A DNA stretch of 64,000 nucleotides from Helicoverpa zea (GCF_022581195.2 NC_061465.1:9426501-9490500), one strand, 5' to 3'; shown: positions 12,601 through 24,614, counted from the stretch's first letter. The notes: generated by a model not told the origin, from the letters alone. Numbers and translations: made by a program.

Positions 12601-14009
12601 CGCTTGAAAGTCGGTAAAATGTCTCAAATTTAATTATCAGGGGTTGAAAGAAAATTTCGTTCATTGACAAAGACAGCCAGGTCGGGGTGACCGGCCCTTA
12701 GCGTAAAAAATAAGAAGACCTCAATTGAATTAATTTGTTGGCAAACAATGAGAAGCTTTTTAAAAATGACGTGGTAATAACGTACTTTTTTGGCGTTTTT
12801 GATCTGCATTTACCTATCATTTTTTTTTTTATAATAACCTTAGTGCTGTCTTCAAGTTCTGCAGTTTTCATTTGAAACTACCGCATGGGATTTACAAACT
12901 TGATCCAGACACACTTAGGTAATGATAATATACGCTTGGTAAATCAAGTATAGGTATTGCTAACTTGATAAGATTAAACTACAAGAAGAAACCTAGATCA
13001 AAGCAACCTATTTTCATCTAGGTTAAATAAGGCTCAACATCAACAATTAAACCCTCAAAATACACCCAACCTACACCACTTCAACTATCCTCTTACGAAT
13101 TCCACAAATACCGCAACTCGAAATCTGAAAGCACCACGCATCGCTGCATCGCCATCACTTTTTCTCCGCGTAATGCGAAAAATATGTCGAAGTCCAAGCC
13201 GGGTGGCATCCATCATAAATCAAGGGGCCTGCAGTGGGCCCTGGCCGGCTTAATCCGGCCCTGTAAGCCTCAATCCGGCCCTGTGAGCCTCCAGTCATTG
13301 TGCTTTGTAGCGAGTGACTGTACTGCGGATTGGACTTTACCCGAGTGCTCAGGATTTGCCGGTTTAAGAAGTCGTATCTGGAGTGTGGTTTAGATTTTGG
13401 GAAATTTTTGAGGAGTCGGTTGAAATTCTGAAGTTGCTTACGTTAATTCTCTAAAACGAGACTAGTTCTTCGTATTTCTAAAGGTATACGAAACTAGTTT
13501 CTGTTCAGAAGGGTTATAAGATTTCATAACACAGTTATGTGCACTAACGAATTCTTCCCTGATTTAGTTGGACATAGATGCTTGCTTAGTATTAAAAATG
13601 TTTCATGAAAGATCATCTTTACAATGCATATAATATTAAAATACAAGAAAATAATAAGACTATCATGCATGCCATCTTTGAAAACAATGTAGGTTGCATT
13701 TTCAAAGCTTCAACAGCTTTTCGTTTAATGATACTAATGTGCAAAATATGTCGAAACACGAGGGCTCACACATTCATAAATCATTAGCACAATGGACAAT
13801 GCGCGCGGTGCCCAACACTTAATCCTGCTCTGTTAGTTGGTTTGTTTTTATTTTATTATGACTAGCACTTTACAGGCAGAACAAAGATGTATAATTTTTA
13901 TGTATGTAAAATTCTACATTGTTCAAAATAGTAATAGACCGTTACCGATGACCTTTCATTCAACTAAAGAACTGCAGACAAGTTGATTTTTTGAACTTTG
14001 TGCTATGCA
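9672..14009. other. Gene-free stretch with two GC-rich patches
   Basis: Mostly AT-rich. Adjacent hairpins lie at 12062-12114. A second GC-rich patch at about 13170-13400 contains a short internal duplication of 'aatccggccctgt' and supports a 70-codon frame starting MSKSKPGG, which matches no family I know. A 142-codon minus-strand frame near 10507-10935 is AT-biased and overlaps a plus-strand frame. None is called as a gene. Confidence 0.4.
12062..12114. other. Two adjacent GC-rich hairpins
   Basis: gtggacc-c-ggtccac at 12062-12076 is a 7-bp inverted repeat around a single base. It is followed by ccgggatt (12090-12097) pairing with aatcccgg (12107-12114) across a 9-nt loop. They stand out from AT-rich surroundings. 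They may be a relic of a MITE or a structured regulatory element; nothing decides between these. Confidence 0.5.
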
Positions 14010-14093
14010 ACGCTCAATCCGTTTCCGTGTGAGAGGAGGCCTGTGCCCAGCAGTGGGACGATAAAAAGGCTGTAAATGTAACTGTGTTATGCA
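14010..14093 (+). repeat. SINE 3'-end fragment, (TTACAG)-tailed family
   Basis: Matches the tail half of the SINE at 50259-50566: 'gtgtgagaggaggcctgtgc', 'ccagcagtgggac', 'ataaaaaggctgtaa'. The tRNA-like head is absent, so this is a 5'-truncated copy. Confidence 0.75.
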
Positions 14094-15595
14094 AAATGTT
14101 AGGACCTTATGCCCACGAAATGCAGCAGAAAATTGGTTTCTTAAAAAAATACACTCGTTGCCAAATATAGAAAACTGGCAAGCATTCGCAAAGATTTTAG
14201 ATTATTGGATATTCTCACCCTCTTTCATTTAACAAATGCGATCCCCTGGATAAAAGGTTGGCTTTCCGTAATCTTAAGCCTAATGGCGTCACCTTATTAG
14301 TCTGCCAATATTTTATACGAATTTTCGTGCCCTGATGAGTTTTGACTGGATTATTAAAGAAACCCAATAATATCCTACATTTGTTTGTGGTAGATATTAA
14401 AGTAGATTTGGAAAATTCAAATACCTCCATTTTTTTTTCTCATCGTAAAAATTCAAGCTCTTTCCAACCCCATAGTTTTTCCGAGCCATTCAAAATGAAT
14501 TGCGCGCACAATCTCCTCACAATTCAGGAGCATTCAAAAATTCCACCAACATCTTATGTTAACACCATCATAAAATAAACTCTCGTTTACAGTCCAAAAA
14601 ATAGCATTCTACACAACACATATCTTGTACAACATTTATTTGGAGAACCATCTTTAGATGCGACCAATATTTATAGGTCTCCCTCACTTTTCTTTATGTC
14701 CCTATCGTTGGTTGCGCAAGGGGTCTCGTCAAGTTATGAAGGGGGTCTTGGTAAACTGGTGGTGTTTCCTCAAAAGCAGTACCATAACTAACCATCAAAC
14801 GCCCTCGCGTACTTAGAATAAATTTTCAATACTCTGGTTCACGGATCGTTAGTTCTATTCAAAGGTTTTAGGCAACGCACAGCTTATCTGAAGCCGCGTG
14901 GCACACTGTAGTCAGCGGTGTAAGAAAGTTTAGGAAAACTTTTTGTTCCTAATGTCTTTTTAATACTTTATTTAGGCGTAGTGTCGGGAGATTTGCGCAT
15001 GATTGATTGAGGGGCGACGTGCCGAATGTGAATTGTGGGGTTCCGCTGATTACTTATTGATATGGTTGCCGTTTGAGCGGTTTTGAGGAAGTTATTGTTG
15101 AAAAAGTATGTTTCGCTTCGTAGGGTGTAAAATGCATAAACATTGTGTCGTTTGCGGTTTTTTATCTACTCCAAGGGGCAAAGTAATAAGGTGTTCTGTA
15201 GCTATCACTGAATGTTATCTAAAGAGTGTCTGGCTCTCAGAGTCTTAATCCACTTCTAGATCTTCTTCCTCATCTACAAACCTGTGCAATACTCAATACC
15301 CTTTCCCATTTTATTGCCAATTAAATAACACTTTAAACACACTTCACTTGCCGCCTCTAACACACACTACTCTACGGCATGAAAAGCGACATACGCCGAA
15401 GCTTCTAGAATGACGCCAATATTTTCGCAGCAGGTGCGCGGAGCCACCCCGTTGCTGGGTAATGATGTGTGCTTACTTTAGTCACTCACTGCTTTGCTAA
15501 GAAGTGCCCTGAAGTACTGGTAAAATTCTGTAATGATAGTGTACTTAAGAAATTACGTATTTATGTAAAAGCCAAACGTAGGCTGTAAAGCATAT
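14094..15595. other. Gene-free stretch
   Basis: No gene or RNA supported. Two antisense-overlapping frames of 70-80 codons near 14215-14578 lack any domain. A heat-shock-element-like match lies at 15398-15410. Confidence 0.45.
15398..15410. promoter_or_regulatory. Heat-shock-element-like triple GAA/TTC motif
   Basis: gaagcttctagaa is a perfect three-block inverted array (GAA, two bases, TTC, two bases, GAA), the consensus HSF trimer site. It lies in a GC-richer patch (about 15361-15470). No transcription start or gene is identified nearby, so function is unproven; a 9-base constraint can also arise by chance in 64 kb. Confidence 0.3.
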
Positions 15596-16470
15596 AAAGG
15601 AGATGGCCAAATTTTCATAGTAAAAAAACCCAGAATCGACAGCAACGAAATGGGTACCAATGGGTTCATTATGATAGACCTTTGATGGTGCCAAAAAATC
15701 CAGTCTGAAATCCATGGGGTATAGGAGCTATATCATATTTTCACAAAAAATAGGTTATGTTGAATTTATGTTGTTTTACAGATTATTTACATAAAGGACC
15801 ATAAAAATCAAGGTTTACTAATATTATACATGCGAATAGTATATGCGAATAGAATATCACCATAGTTACAGTGTTTTCCTGGTAATTAAAAGGTCCTGTT
15901 TGACCTCCCCCCCCATTGGACTATTGACATGACCCACTCCAGCAGATACGATTAAGTATCGATCTTACGTACTTGAAGAGGTTTCCCTGTTATGTGTAAA
16001 CTTCTGAACTGACAAAGGTTAATAAAAAAAAACTTATACCTAAGTTAAAAAAAAGTTTTTTCTTTTGTATTTTATTTTAAGTTTTTTGTCACTATTCGCA
16101 TTAGTGAAAAGTTCTCGTTAATGCGAATAATAAAAGCCCAAACACGAGGTAGCTAATATTTACCATTGCCGAGTTCCCTTGACCTTCTCTCTTCTCCATC
16201 ATCAGGTCAGCTCTAAACCTTCACTCGTGTTTAATGCTAACAGACACCTGAGTGTAAAGTTTTTAGCTTCTACACAACTTCTAATGAACAGCAAACGAAA
16301 AGTTAAGTTTTTTTATGTACTAAAATCTTTATGGAAAAAACCTTGTAAAAAGAGAACTCCATGGTTTCTAGATGATATGAAATACTTTTTGTAATCTACA
16401 CATTATATTGAATCCAACCATACATACAAAGTTTCTGTCGACTCTGGGTTTTTTTTTGGCCATCTCCTTT
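15596..16470. mobile_element. 875-bp non-autonomous element with terminal inverted repeats
   Basis: The left end 'aaaggagatggccaaa' is mirrored at the right end as 'tttggccatctccttt', and the repeat continues into 'acccagaatcgacag' against 'ctgtcgactctgggt'. The interior holds a module also found at 25400-25690 and, inverted, at 18720-18930, including 'ttctccatcatcaggtcagc'. A 71-codon frame inside has no domain. No target duplication is obvious. The superfamily is not assigned. Confidence 0.7.
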
Positions 16471-17423
16471 CACATACCTACCTACACGTGTTTCTGGGCT
16501 TGCTCCCTGTAAACTGTATTCCGTGGTTTCACCTGCGTTCAATATAGCTTCACCCATCGATCGAGGTACATCGATTAGGGAAGAATTGCGTCCCAATTTT
16601 TATCTATCACTACACTATATGTAAGTTTATTAAATAGTAATAATATAAAAGCTAATAATCAAGTAACTTCATACTCAGATTAAAGCAATATTTAACTGTT
16701 AACTTGTACGGTTCTATTCAAATTGCAAACTCCATCTCCAACAACATCCTTCAAAGCAAAACGTTTCACAACTCAACAAAAAGCCAATGGTAACGCTTTA
16801 CAATCTACTAGACTTAAACTTCCTCCGCGCGAGCATCGAACCCGGTACACATCGTCCACAAACTATACTAACAATTGAAACCTATCCGCCCGTGATTTCT
16901 CCTCCATACCCTTCAATTTGCATCAAAGCAAAAACCATAATCACTTCCTTAACCCCAATCAAAATTTAACTTTATCACAACCGAATAAAGTTCATATTTA
17001 ATGGGAGTGAATGTGAACTTAAGTCTTTATGATACGGTTCGTTATGTTGCAACGTTCAATATTGTTTGGTTCGTTAAGGCATTGTTTTTGATATTAATTG
17101 TAGTGAATGGAAGTACCTCTGTTAATATCTTGTTTGTACTGAAGCTGTAAATCGGATAATGATTGGGTGTTTGCACATTGTTGAATGGAGATTATTTTTA
17201 GTTGAGTGAATAGGAACGTTGAAACATTTGGGCGTATGCTAATTGCAAACAAAAGAAGTTGTCAGGGTTTTTGGAAAAAAGGTGTGAAGGTCTATTTGTA
17301 TTATAAAAATAACTTGCTAAAGGCATAGTTTTAATGAAACAAATGCCCTTCGAAACCCCATTGAAAATTATTATGTATAATATTATGTCTGTATCCAAGT
17401 TTACGAACATGTATGCCACACAG
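16471..17423. other. AT-rich stretch without recognised features
   Basis: Only short frames of 60-80 codons without domains, and no repeat boundary recognised. Confidence 0.45.
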
Positions 17424-17605
17424 TCATCATTCTCCGAGCCTTTTCCCAACTATGTTGGGGTCCGCTTCCGGTATAACCGAATGCAGCTGAGTACCAGTGC
17501 TTTACAAGAAGCGATTGCCTATCTAACCTCCTCAACCCAGTTACCCGGGCAACCCAATACCCCTTGGTTAGACTGGTGTCAGACTTACTGGCTTATGACT
17601 ACCCG
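17424..17605 (-). repeat. 5'-truncated (GAT)-tailed SINE, minus strand
   Basis: On the minus strand it reads as the 3' half of the SINE at 56168-56542, from 'gtcataagccagtaagtctg' through 'gggtaactgggttgaggagg' to the 'gggaaaaggctcggagaatg' end. The tRNA head is missing. A plus-strand frame across it is only a shadow of the SINE. Confidence 0.8.
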
Positions 17606-18213
17606 TCGTGCCACATAGTCTAGGTGTACATAATGTATGTGAGTAAACTATTATCATAACAAAAAATTGTATACGCGGTATAACTGTCAATCAGCCATTG
17701 CACCCTGTGGTTGCACCTAATTCCTTGGGAATAAAGGATTTCATATTATAACTAACTACAGGTACCAAAGGTAAACTAGCATTCCAATCGAGCAGTTACA
17801 ATAACCCCATACAATAAACTTCGCTAACAACCATGATTTGATACTTCAATAAACTGCACTAAGATATTACCATAAGTGTGGGTGCATACTGCAGTAATAA
17901 TGCACCGCATTAGCTATCCGTATAGCGCTGTTTATGCGTTTCTGTGCAATATGCTTGTGTTCGTGTTGTGTTTTGGAGGAAACTTTAAGATTAAAGGAGT
18001 TTGGAAATGTCATTACTTTTCTATTAAAAATGTACGAATATTTGAATTAAGAAAGATAGTACGCCTACTGTCGGGACTGGTGGACTCGATCGAGGGATCG
18101 AGAAGTGTGGAATTCACAATTATCACCTACATATTTGTGGTGGTAGGTCACTGTTGCTGGTAGCACTTTCTTATGGCGCATAGCAAACTCATAAACATTA
18201 GTTAAGAATAAAT
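17606..18213. other. AT-rich spacer before the composite element
   Basis: A 95-codon plus-strand frame at 17876-18163 is the longest here. It has hydrophobic stretches but no recognisable domain, and it overlaps an antisense frame. It is not called as a gene. Confidence 0.4.
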
Positions 18214-19191
18214 AAAACCGGCCAAGTGCGAGTCGGACTCGCGCAGCGAGGGTTCCGTACAAATCCTGTATAGATAAAAAGTGAGTTTCGCGCCAACCGT
18301 TAAGTTTAGAACAATCTTAGTTATGGTCATTTCGTGAGAGTCAAAATAGTTAATATTTTTTATTTTATAATATAACTAAAATAGTAGGCCAGTACCTTGT
18401 AAAAGTTAGTTTATTAAAGTTATTTATATACAACATTTTATAGTCATCATTCAGAAATTTGATTGAAAATAACTAATTATGTCTTAAAGGTCATTGTCAA
18501 AGGGCATATCTGACCCGCTTTGTAAAAAGTGGCGGACATGAATCAAAGTAGTTTTAAATCGTGGAGAATGGTATGACATTTCTTTGAATATAATATTTTA
18601 TTAAAATTCCATGGAGACGAATGTCCAGGATCGTTTGAAAAATATAAAAGACAAGCAGTTTCAGAGGATTGTACAGGTTGCAATGCTAGTTTTTATTGTT
18701 AAAGAATTTTCATAAAGAAGGAAGATGCCCATTTGGATGACCAGGATCTGATGAGGATCTGGAAACCCTGAGAAATCGAGGGCAACTCTTGAATATTGTA
18801 GGCACGCATCGAGTCATAACCAGACATGTGAGTGTATTTTTGAGGGTACTGGTAAACAGTGAAGGTTTGGAGCTGATTTGATTATGGAGACTACAGAGAG
18901 TCGAGGGAACTCCTGAACGGTATGTTGCAACTACCACGTGTTTGGGTTTATTTTATTCGTATTGGCGAAGACTTTCCACATAGATAGGTTTGACTGCCAT
19001 TGTGGGATCGATAGCAAAGATCAGATATAGTTATGGGAACTCCTTTACAATTTATAACGTAACCTTGTGTTGGAGCTTATTTTATTTTAGGTGACGAGAA
19101 TTCACTACTAACTTGGGTTAAAGCAGCCATTGCAGGAATGGGATCTTTTATTTTTGAGGGATTAATCACCTAACGAGCCCCAATTTCAGGT

Positions 19192-19378
19192 TGTAGTGTA
19201 TGCAGGTACATGTGCATCATTGTATAGGTTATGTCATTATTATGACGCCTCGTGCGCATACGTCACTCGGTTATAAATACCGGATCGAGCGGTGGGGAGT
19301 CGGTCGTTGTCAGACTGTCGACCTGTGTGGTGGTGCGTTGGCGAGTCGATTAACATAATAAAATGAGCGTACAATACA
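19192..19378 (+). repeat. 5' LTR
   Basis: 187 bp, TG...CA. It contains a TATA box, tataaata (19272-19279), a candidate start region near 19302-19311, and AATAAA (19357-19362) close to its end, giving a compact U3-R-U5 layout. It is identical by eye to 24865-25051. Confidence 0.95.
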
Positions 19379-19379
19379 T

Positions 19380-19392
19380 TGGCGACGAGGAT
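19380..19392 (+). other. Primer binding site, tRNA-Ser(GCU) type
   Basis: One base after the 5' LTR, tggcgacgaggat is complementary to the 3' end of tRNA-Ser(GCU): CCA, discriminator G, then acceptor-stem bases ending ...ATCCTCGTC. Thirteen consecutive bases match my recollection of the eukaryotic tRNA. This fixes the element's orientation as plus. Confidence 0.8.
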
Positions 19393-20120
19393 AAAACCGT
19401 GAGTGTTTGGACCAACAGTTACCTATTATCTAATTTTTATAATTTTGAACTACCTATTAGTTCTGTGATCCAGAAAAATATTTGATATACAAGGTTATAC
19501 TAAATAATTTGTCCTATTCATGCCTATACCAAATTAATGTATGCTAAATAAGCTTTGATAACAAGTAACCTCTGACCGATGTTAATATTCAATCATATTA
19601 AAAAGTGCAAAAGGAAAGAAGGAAGGGAAGAGAGTAGAATGACAAAGTATACATAACTTTTATGTTCATGTATGTATCACCCGAATTGCAAACAAATTTT
19701 AACCTTTTTACGTAATTCTTTGTTTAAGTTTACCTTGCTACAATTCTAATGGAAGTAGCAATATTTATTGCAGGTGTTAATATTTATCAAATGAGTAATT
19801 AATAATACAAAATCATTACTTGGTGATCAGTTTACTCATTCTTAAACCTGCATCAAAGTTTATTCAATAATAGGCATTTATTGGAAGCAATATAAAGTTG
19901 CTGGTTGTTGAATTGTCGTCAAGACGACTTTAGCAGTGGTGGGATTTCCTAGAGGATATAATACAATAACCTATTTGCCTTATAATCAATTGTGTTTAAT
20001 AATTGTTGTGCTTGCATGCCAACAAGGCGGAATGTACACGGATCTTATTATGTTGTTTACAATCCTATTTTGTAAGTGCCTGCATTCTAAGCAAATAAAG
20101 ACCTATTCTATTCCAAAAAT

Positions 20121-20756
20121 CTGCTGGTCATTAAATTGACAGCTTGACGGTTAGCAGTAGTGTATATCTACTGGTCATTAGATTGACAGCTTGGCAGTTG
20201 GCAGTAGCGTGTATCTACTGGTCATTAGATTGACAGCTTGACAGTTGGCAGTAGTGTGTATCTACTGGTCATTAAATTGACAGCCTGATTGTTGGCAGTA
20301 GTCTATATCTACTGGTCATTGAATTGACAGCTTGATGGTTGGCAGTAGTGTGTATCTACTGGTCATTAAATTGACAGCCTGATTGTTGGCAGTAGTCTAT
20401 ATCTACTGGTCATTGAATTGACAGCTTGATGGTTGGCAGTAGTGTATATCTACTGGTCATTGAATTGACAGCTTGATGGTTGGCAGTAGTGTGTATCTAC
20501 TGGTCATTAAATTGACAGCCTGATTGTTGGCAGTAGTCTATATCTACTGGTCATTGAATTGACAGCTTGATGGTTGGCAGTAGTGTATATCTACTGGTCA
20601 TTAAATTGACAGCTTGGCAGTTGGCAGTAGTCTATATCTACTGGTCATTAAATTGACAGTTTGACAGTTAGCAGTAGTCTATATCTACTGGTCATTAAAT
20701 TGACAGCTTGACAGTTAACGGTAGTGAACGTCTACTGGTCATTCAATTGACTGTAC
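20121..20756 (+). repeat. 47-bp minisatellite of hairpin-forming units (about 13.5 copies)
   Basis: Fourteen consecutive starts of 'ctactggtcatt' (first copy ctgctggtcatt) fall exactly 47 bp apart from 20121 to 20732, with no length change. Each unit can pair ctactg (unit positions 1-6) with cagtag (35-40) and, inside, gtca (7-10) with tgac (17-20) around a ttaaat loop. Unit 1 changes a stem A to G and unit 13 changes a stem A to G on the other side; both retain a G-U pair. Two alternating variants ('gcctgattg...gtctatat' and 'gcttgatgg...gtgtgtat') show dimer amplification. The array is not coding: 47 is not a multiple of 3 and stops occur in it. Confidence 0.93.
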
Positions 20757-21499
20757 ACGCATAAATTATCTGGCGATAGTTGTCAACTACTGCAACAACT
20801 AAATAGTAAATCTTGATAATTTTTATATTTTCTGTGCCCGGTGATTTGGATCATAAAAAGCTTCCAAACTTAACTTCTCAGAGTCTAGTCAACAACTTAT
20901 ACCTGCTATATTGTTCTGGTACTTAACTAACTTAATTCAAGTGCTTGCAATATAGAGGATATTACAAGAACAAACTGGTGGGTTATATACTCAACGGTTC
21001 TACAAATGACAAACATGTGCTAGGTATCTAGTTTAACAAACAGCACATTGAGGGACCGTAGTAGGTTGGCCATGTATGTTGAAGAACTCGCCCAGCTATA
21101 CTGGTATGTATTCACCTATGCACAACATCCAAGTCCATCAACACCTCTAGTGGGTTGCCTACCCATAATAGTGTTAATTAAATATAACAGTTGCTCAGTC
21201 ACCCTAGGTATAATTTCAATACTTTTACTTTATTTTGCTGTATTAAAGAGGTTGTTATACAACAGAGATATTCCAGAAGATACAGAACAGTAGAACAGCA
21301 TACAAGCAGCAATACTAGCTGGAAAATGTGGATCAAAATTTTGGTATTCAATAGATAGAATCTTTGGTAAACATGCTAGCTCACAATTGTAATTTCAGTA
21401 CTTTAGGTTGATATAAAACTCTTAGATCAAAAGAATATGGAACTAAGCATTGGAGCAATCTGTGATTTATTTGACAATGCTACTTTATCTACCCAACTG

Positions 21500-21813
21500 C
21501 CTCGTTGGTCTAGCTGTCGCAAGCGCGGCTGCTGAGCACGAGGTCTCGGGTTCGATTCCCGGGTCGGGCCTGGAAGTTGGTGATTGATACACCCGTGCAT
21601 CGGAAAGCACGTAAATGTCGGTCCTGCGCCTGATCTCTTTCCGGTCGTGTCGGATTGCCGTCCCATCGGGTTATGAGAGTGAAGGAACAGTGAGTGCACT
21701 TGTGTCTGCGCAAATGCTTGTGCACTATAATATGTCCTGCGCAGTTGGCTAATCCCCTTACGTGAGTACAGCCGCCGTAGCCGATAATCGGCTAGGAGGA
21801 CATCATCATCATT
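21500..21813 (+). mobile_element. tRNA-derived SINE nested in the LTR element
   Basis: A 5' tRNA-like head has an A box (tggtctagctg, 21506-21516) and a B box (ggttcgattcc, 21549-21559). The body is about 250 bp, with a catcatcatcat tail. Perfect 10-bp target duplications, tacccaactg, flank it at 21490-21499 and 21814-21823. It is the same family as the minus-strand copy at 28239-28602 but lacks a block of about 50 nt just after the head that the other copy has. Open frames on both strands across it are shadows. Confidence 0.92.
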
Positions 21814-23041
21814 TACCCAACTGGGCCTTCTCATCTGTGACAAAAAATATTTTAAGGATGATACCTGGAAGGAGTTCCAATGTAGATATTTACTCTGGGA
21901 ACTGTCTAATGATGATTAGCTCATGGATGATTGTTGCAATCAAGTTCTCAAAAGTTGATGATTGCGTGTGCTTTTAAAACCTTCAAGATTCAGGCTTGAA
22001 TGAATTTTAATTGGTATCTTAGCCTCTTTTTTATTGATTTACATTGGTGTTTACAAATAGTTTAACAAAGTGGCCCTCATTATAATATTGTTATTTGCAA
22101 ATTATGTTTTACAGTATTGCAGTACCAATAAGCAGTATAAGTACATTGAGAGTTGTGGAAGAATATGCTTCCATAGGGGCGAATAACATAACCATATATG
22201 AACATATATGAAATAGAATCCATTTATTGATCTCAAGTTAATAAATCATCACATTAATATATTCTTGAAGTGCACACCTACTTGTAATATAAAGTTGTGT
22301 AATTTCCTCAACCCATCCCATAAGATAAGATCCATATGGGTGGTGGGATGGATATCTATTAACAAAATAATGTCTTGTGTCCATAGCGTTAGGGTTAATA
22401 ATAATTGATCTTAGAACACCAATCTTAGGTTACCGTAAGACAATTGGACTCGCACGAGAGGTAAAGAACTTTATCACTATTTACATTTATCGACATTTAT
22501 TACTCTTTTGTGCTAATTAAACTACACAGTTGCGTCGACATTTGGTTAATAATAACTAAAATATTAGAAGGCAGTACTCCTTGATACGGCACGTATTGTG
22601 AGGAGGTTTCTGTCTCTGGGACCCTAACCACCGGTACCTTGGACCCTGTGCCCGATATCGGTGGTAACCTATTTTTTATATTTTTAAATGTTTTTTATTT
22701 TTATATTTAATATTTGAAAATGTAAATTATATGTTCTAAATAAATAAATGACCACTAAAATATTATTAAGTTCCTAAGTCCTACTGCAAAATATAATCTG
22801 AGTAAGTGTTCCTTAAAGTATAGGAAGTAAAATTGCCCTTAGTCACCAAATCGTTTAAAAATTTACTGGGGTGCTGTCCCTATAAAAGATAATAATATTT
22901 TTATATTCTGGTTGTCTAACTGAAACAACGTAGATAAAGTCAGCTGCAATAAAGGGTAAGCGCTTTTGAACGAAACTATAAACATACTTATGCAGCCAGT
23001 TATACTTACATAAAAAAAAAAATATTACGTTACCAATACGC

Positions 23042-23160
23042 GGTCATGAAATTGGAAAAGCGTAAAATATTAAAAATGGAAGCAGCACAAAGCTGATCAT
23101 CAAATTGATGAGGTCAAGTATGACATGAGAGCAGCATAGCTGCTCATGAAATTGAGATAT
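23042..23160 (+). repeat. Degenerate 'tcatnaaattg' repeats
   Basis: Three loosely spaced copies of a tcat-(g/c)aaattg core (near 23044, 23097 and 23143) recall the loops of the two minisatellites in the same element. The middle copy is a near-palindrome, tcatcaaattgatga. They could be remnants of a further array. Confidence 0.5.
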
Positions 23161-23960
23161 AGAATTAGAATCCCACATTTATCTATGTGTAGACAGATGT
23201 TTTAGAAAGGTTAGCGGTTGTTTTGCAAAAGGAAAATTGCATCGACTAGAAAACTGTTTGTGAGCTGCTGTCACCTTGTTGAAAGGAAGAAGAGCATGAG
23301 TTGAGGGTCAGGGACTCTTCTATTTTATGGTGATGCAGAATGTCACAGCTTCAAAATATATAGTGCAAAGTTAGTGACACCTGTTAAAGTGCGTTCGTTG
23401 CATAATATGGTTCTAATTAGTTAAAATCTGATTCGTAATGTTACTTTACACCTTCGTTATAATCAATATGTAACCATGATACTTAAAAGCTTACCATCAA
23501 AGCATAATAATTCTTTGACTACTTAAATTTTTGAAAACCACATTAGGAAAAGCAAACAAACATTACAGAACGCAATGTCCGGTGATAATAGTGTTCTTGG
23601 ATGCCTAACCGAAATATAAGTATTCCTATCGCACTATTATATGCAGTAAGGTATTCATATGTTGGGTGTTGAATGCTAAGAAGCTTACAGTTTCTTGACT
23701 AGATATTGGACATACATTGATGTAGGGTATTTAAAGCCTATATCAGAATTTCAGCGAGTGTACTAGCAGAAACGTGCAAAGTACCAGCGCTGATCAATAG
23801 GGTTGAAGACCAGATTGTTTGTTACATTGCTGAGATAATGATAGGCTTTGATATTCCACTCTCAAATTAAAAACTACATATTACCAAAATTAGTTGAGTT
23901 AGCATTCTCTTGCTTACAAGGCACACAAAGTACTTAACTCGTACATAGAACTACAATTTA

Positions 23961-24220
23961 AACCATTAAATTGGTGACAAAATATGTGATCGCCATTAAA
24001 TTGGAGACAAAGTATGTGGTCACCATTAAATGGGTGACAAAGTATGGAGTCACCATTAAATTGGAGACAAAGTATGTGGTCACCATTAAATGGGTGATAA
24101 AGTATGGAGTCACCATTAAATTGGAGACAAAGTATGTGGTCACCATTAAATGGGTGACAAAGTATATGGTCATCATCAAATTGGAAACAGTCCATCTAGG
24201 TCACCATTCAATTGGGACGA
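23961..24220 (+). repeat. 30-bp minisatellite of hairpin-forming units (8-9 copies)
   Basis: The 'ccattaaa' core recurs exactly every 30 bp from 23963 to 24173, with a last diverged copy at about 24204. Units alternate between gtcaccattaaatgggtgac, where gtcacc pairs with ggtgac around the loop, and gtcaccattaaattggagac, where the stem has one mismatch. The true repeat is therefore a 60-bp dimer. Because 30 is a multiple of 3 it leaves frames open on both strands; these are by-products and encode only repetitive low-complexity peptides. Confidence 0.92.
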
Positions 24221-24614
24221 TCTTATGTGATTACTTTCCTCGTACGGCTCGTACGGTTTTGAATGAGTGAAAAGCATTGATGAGGTACCCTAATGCCGAT
24301 CTTTTACCTTGGAACAATGCATTCTGTATCAGTTTTAAGTGAAGTCGAACCAAGCAAGATGAGTGCTCATTATCTGAAGGTACAGCAGTATTTGAGACTT
24401 GCTTGATTTCACATGGACTGATTGGCGGGATGTCTGCCAAATGGACGGATCATCTCTAGTGTAGATATAATACAGGGCCGGAACAGCGGCTACAAAACCT
24501 GAAGTTAAACTTGCCGGCCTGATATCACTGCTACGAATTTGTCTTGTTGAGCCTGAAGCAGATGCTGGTATGTTACCGTCTGCAAAGGGACGGATTTTTA
24601 TTTATGTTTATTTC

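Noticed and set aside
13184..13393. GC-rich 70-codon frame starting MSKSKPGG
   Set aside because: Composition made it a candidate exon, but no family match, an internal duplication of 'ccggccctgt' and no convincing splice sites. It is kept only as a GC-rich patch.
20121..20756. CRISPR-like array
   Set aside because: Units abut with no unique spacers, the genome is eukaryotic and the period is a simple 47-bp tandem repeat.
21048..21293. 81-codon frame in the LTR element as a possible gag remnant
   Set aside because: No zinc knuckle, protease or capsid-like pattern; it starts only with a non-ATG codon.
21501..21575. Apparent tRNA gene (A and B boxes)
   Set aside because: The cloverleaf does not close and the sequence continues as a SINE with tail and target duplication. 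The same applies at 30300-30370, 50490-50560 and 56171-56230.
21427..21977. Frames of 71-138 codons
   Set aside because: They are translations of the SINE at 21500-21813; the tRNA-like promoter boxes and target duplications explain the sequence.
23914..24270. Overlapping 73- to 99-codon frames on both strands with repetitive peptides
   Set aside because: They arise because the 30-bp satellite period is divisible by three. Three frames are open at once and the peptides are only repeat translation.
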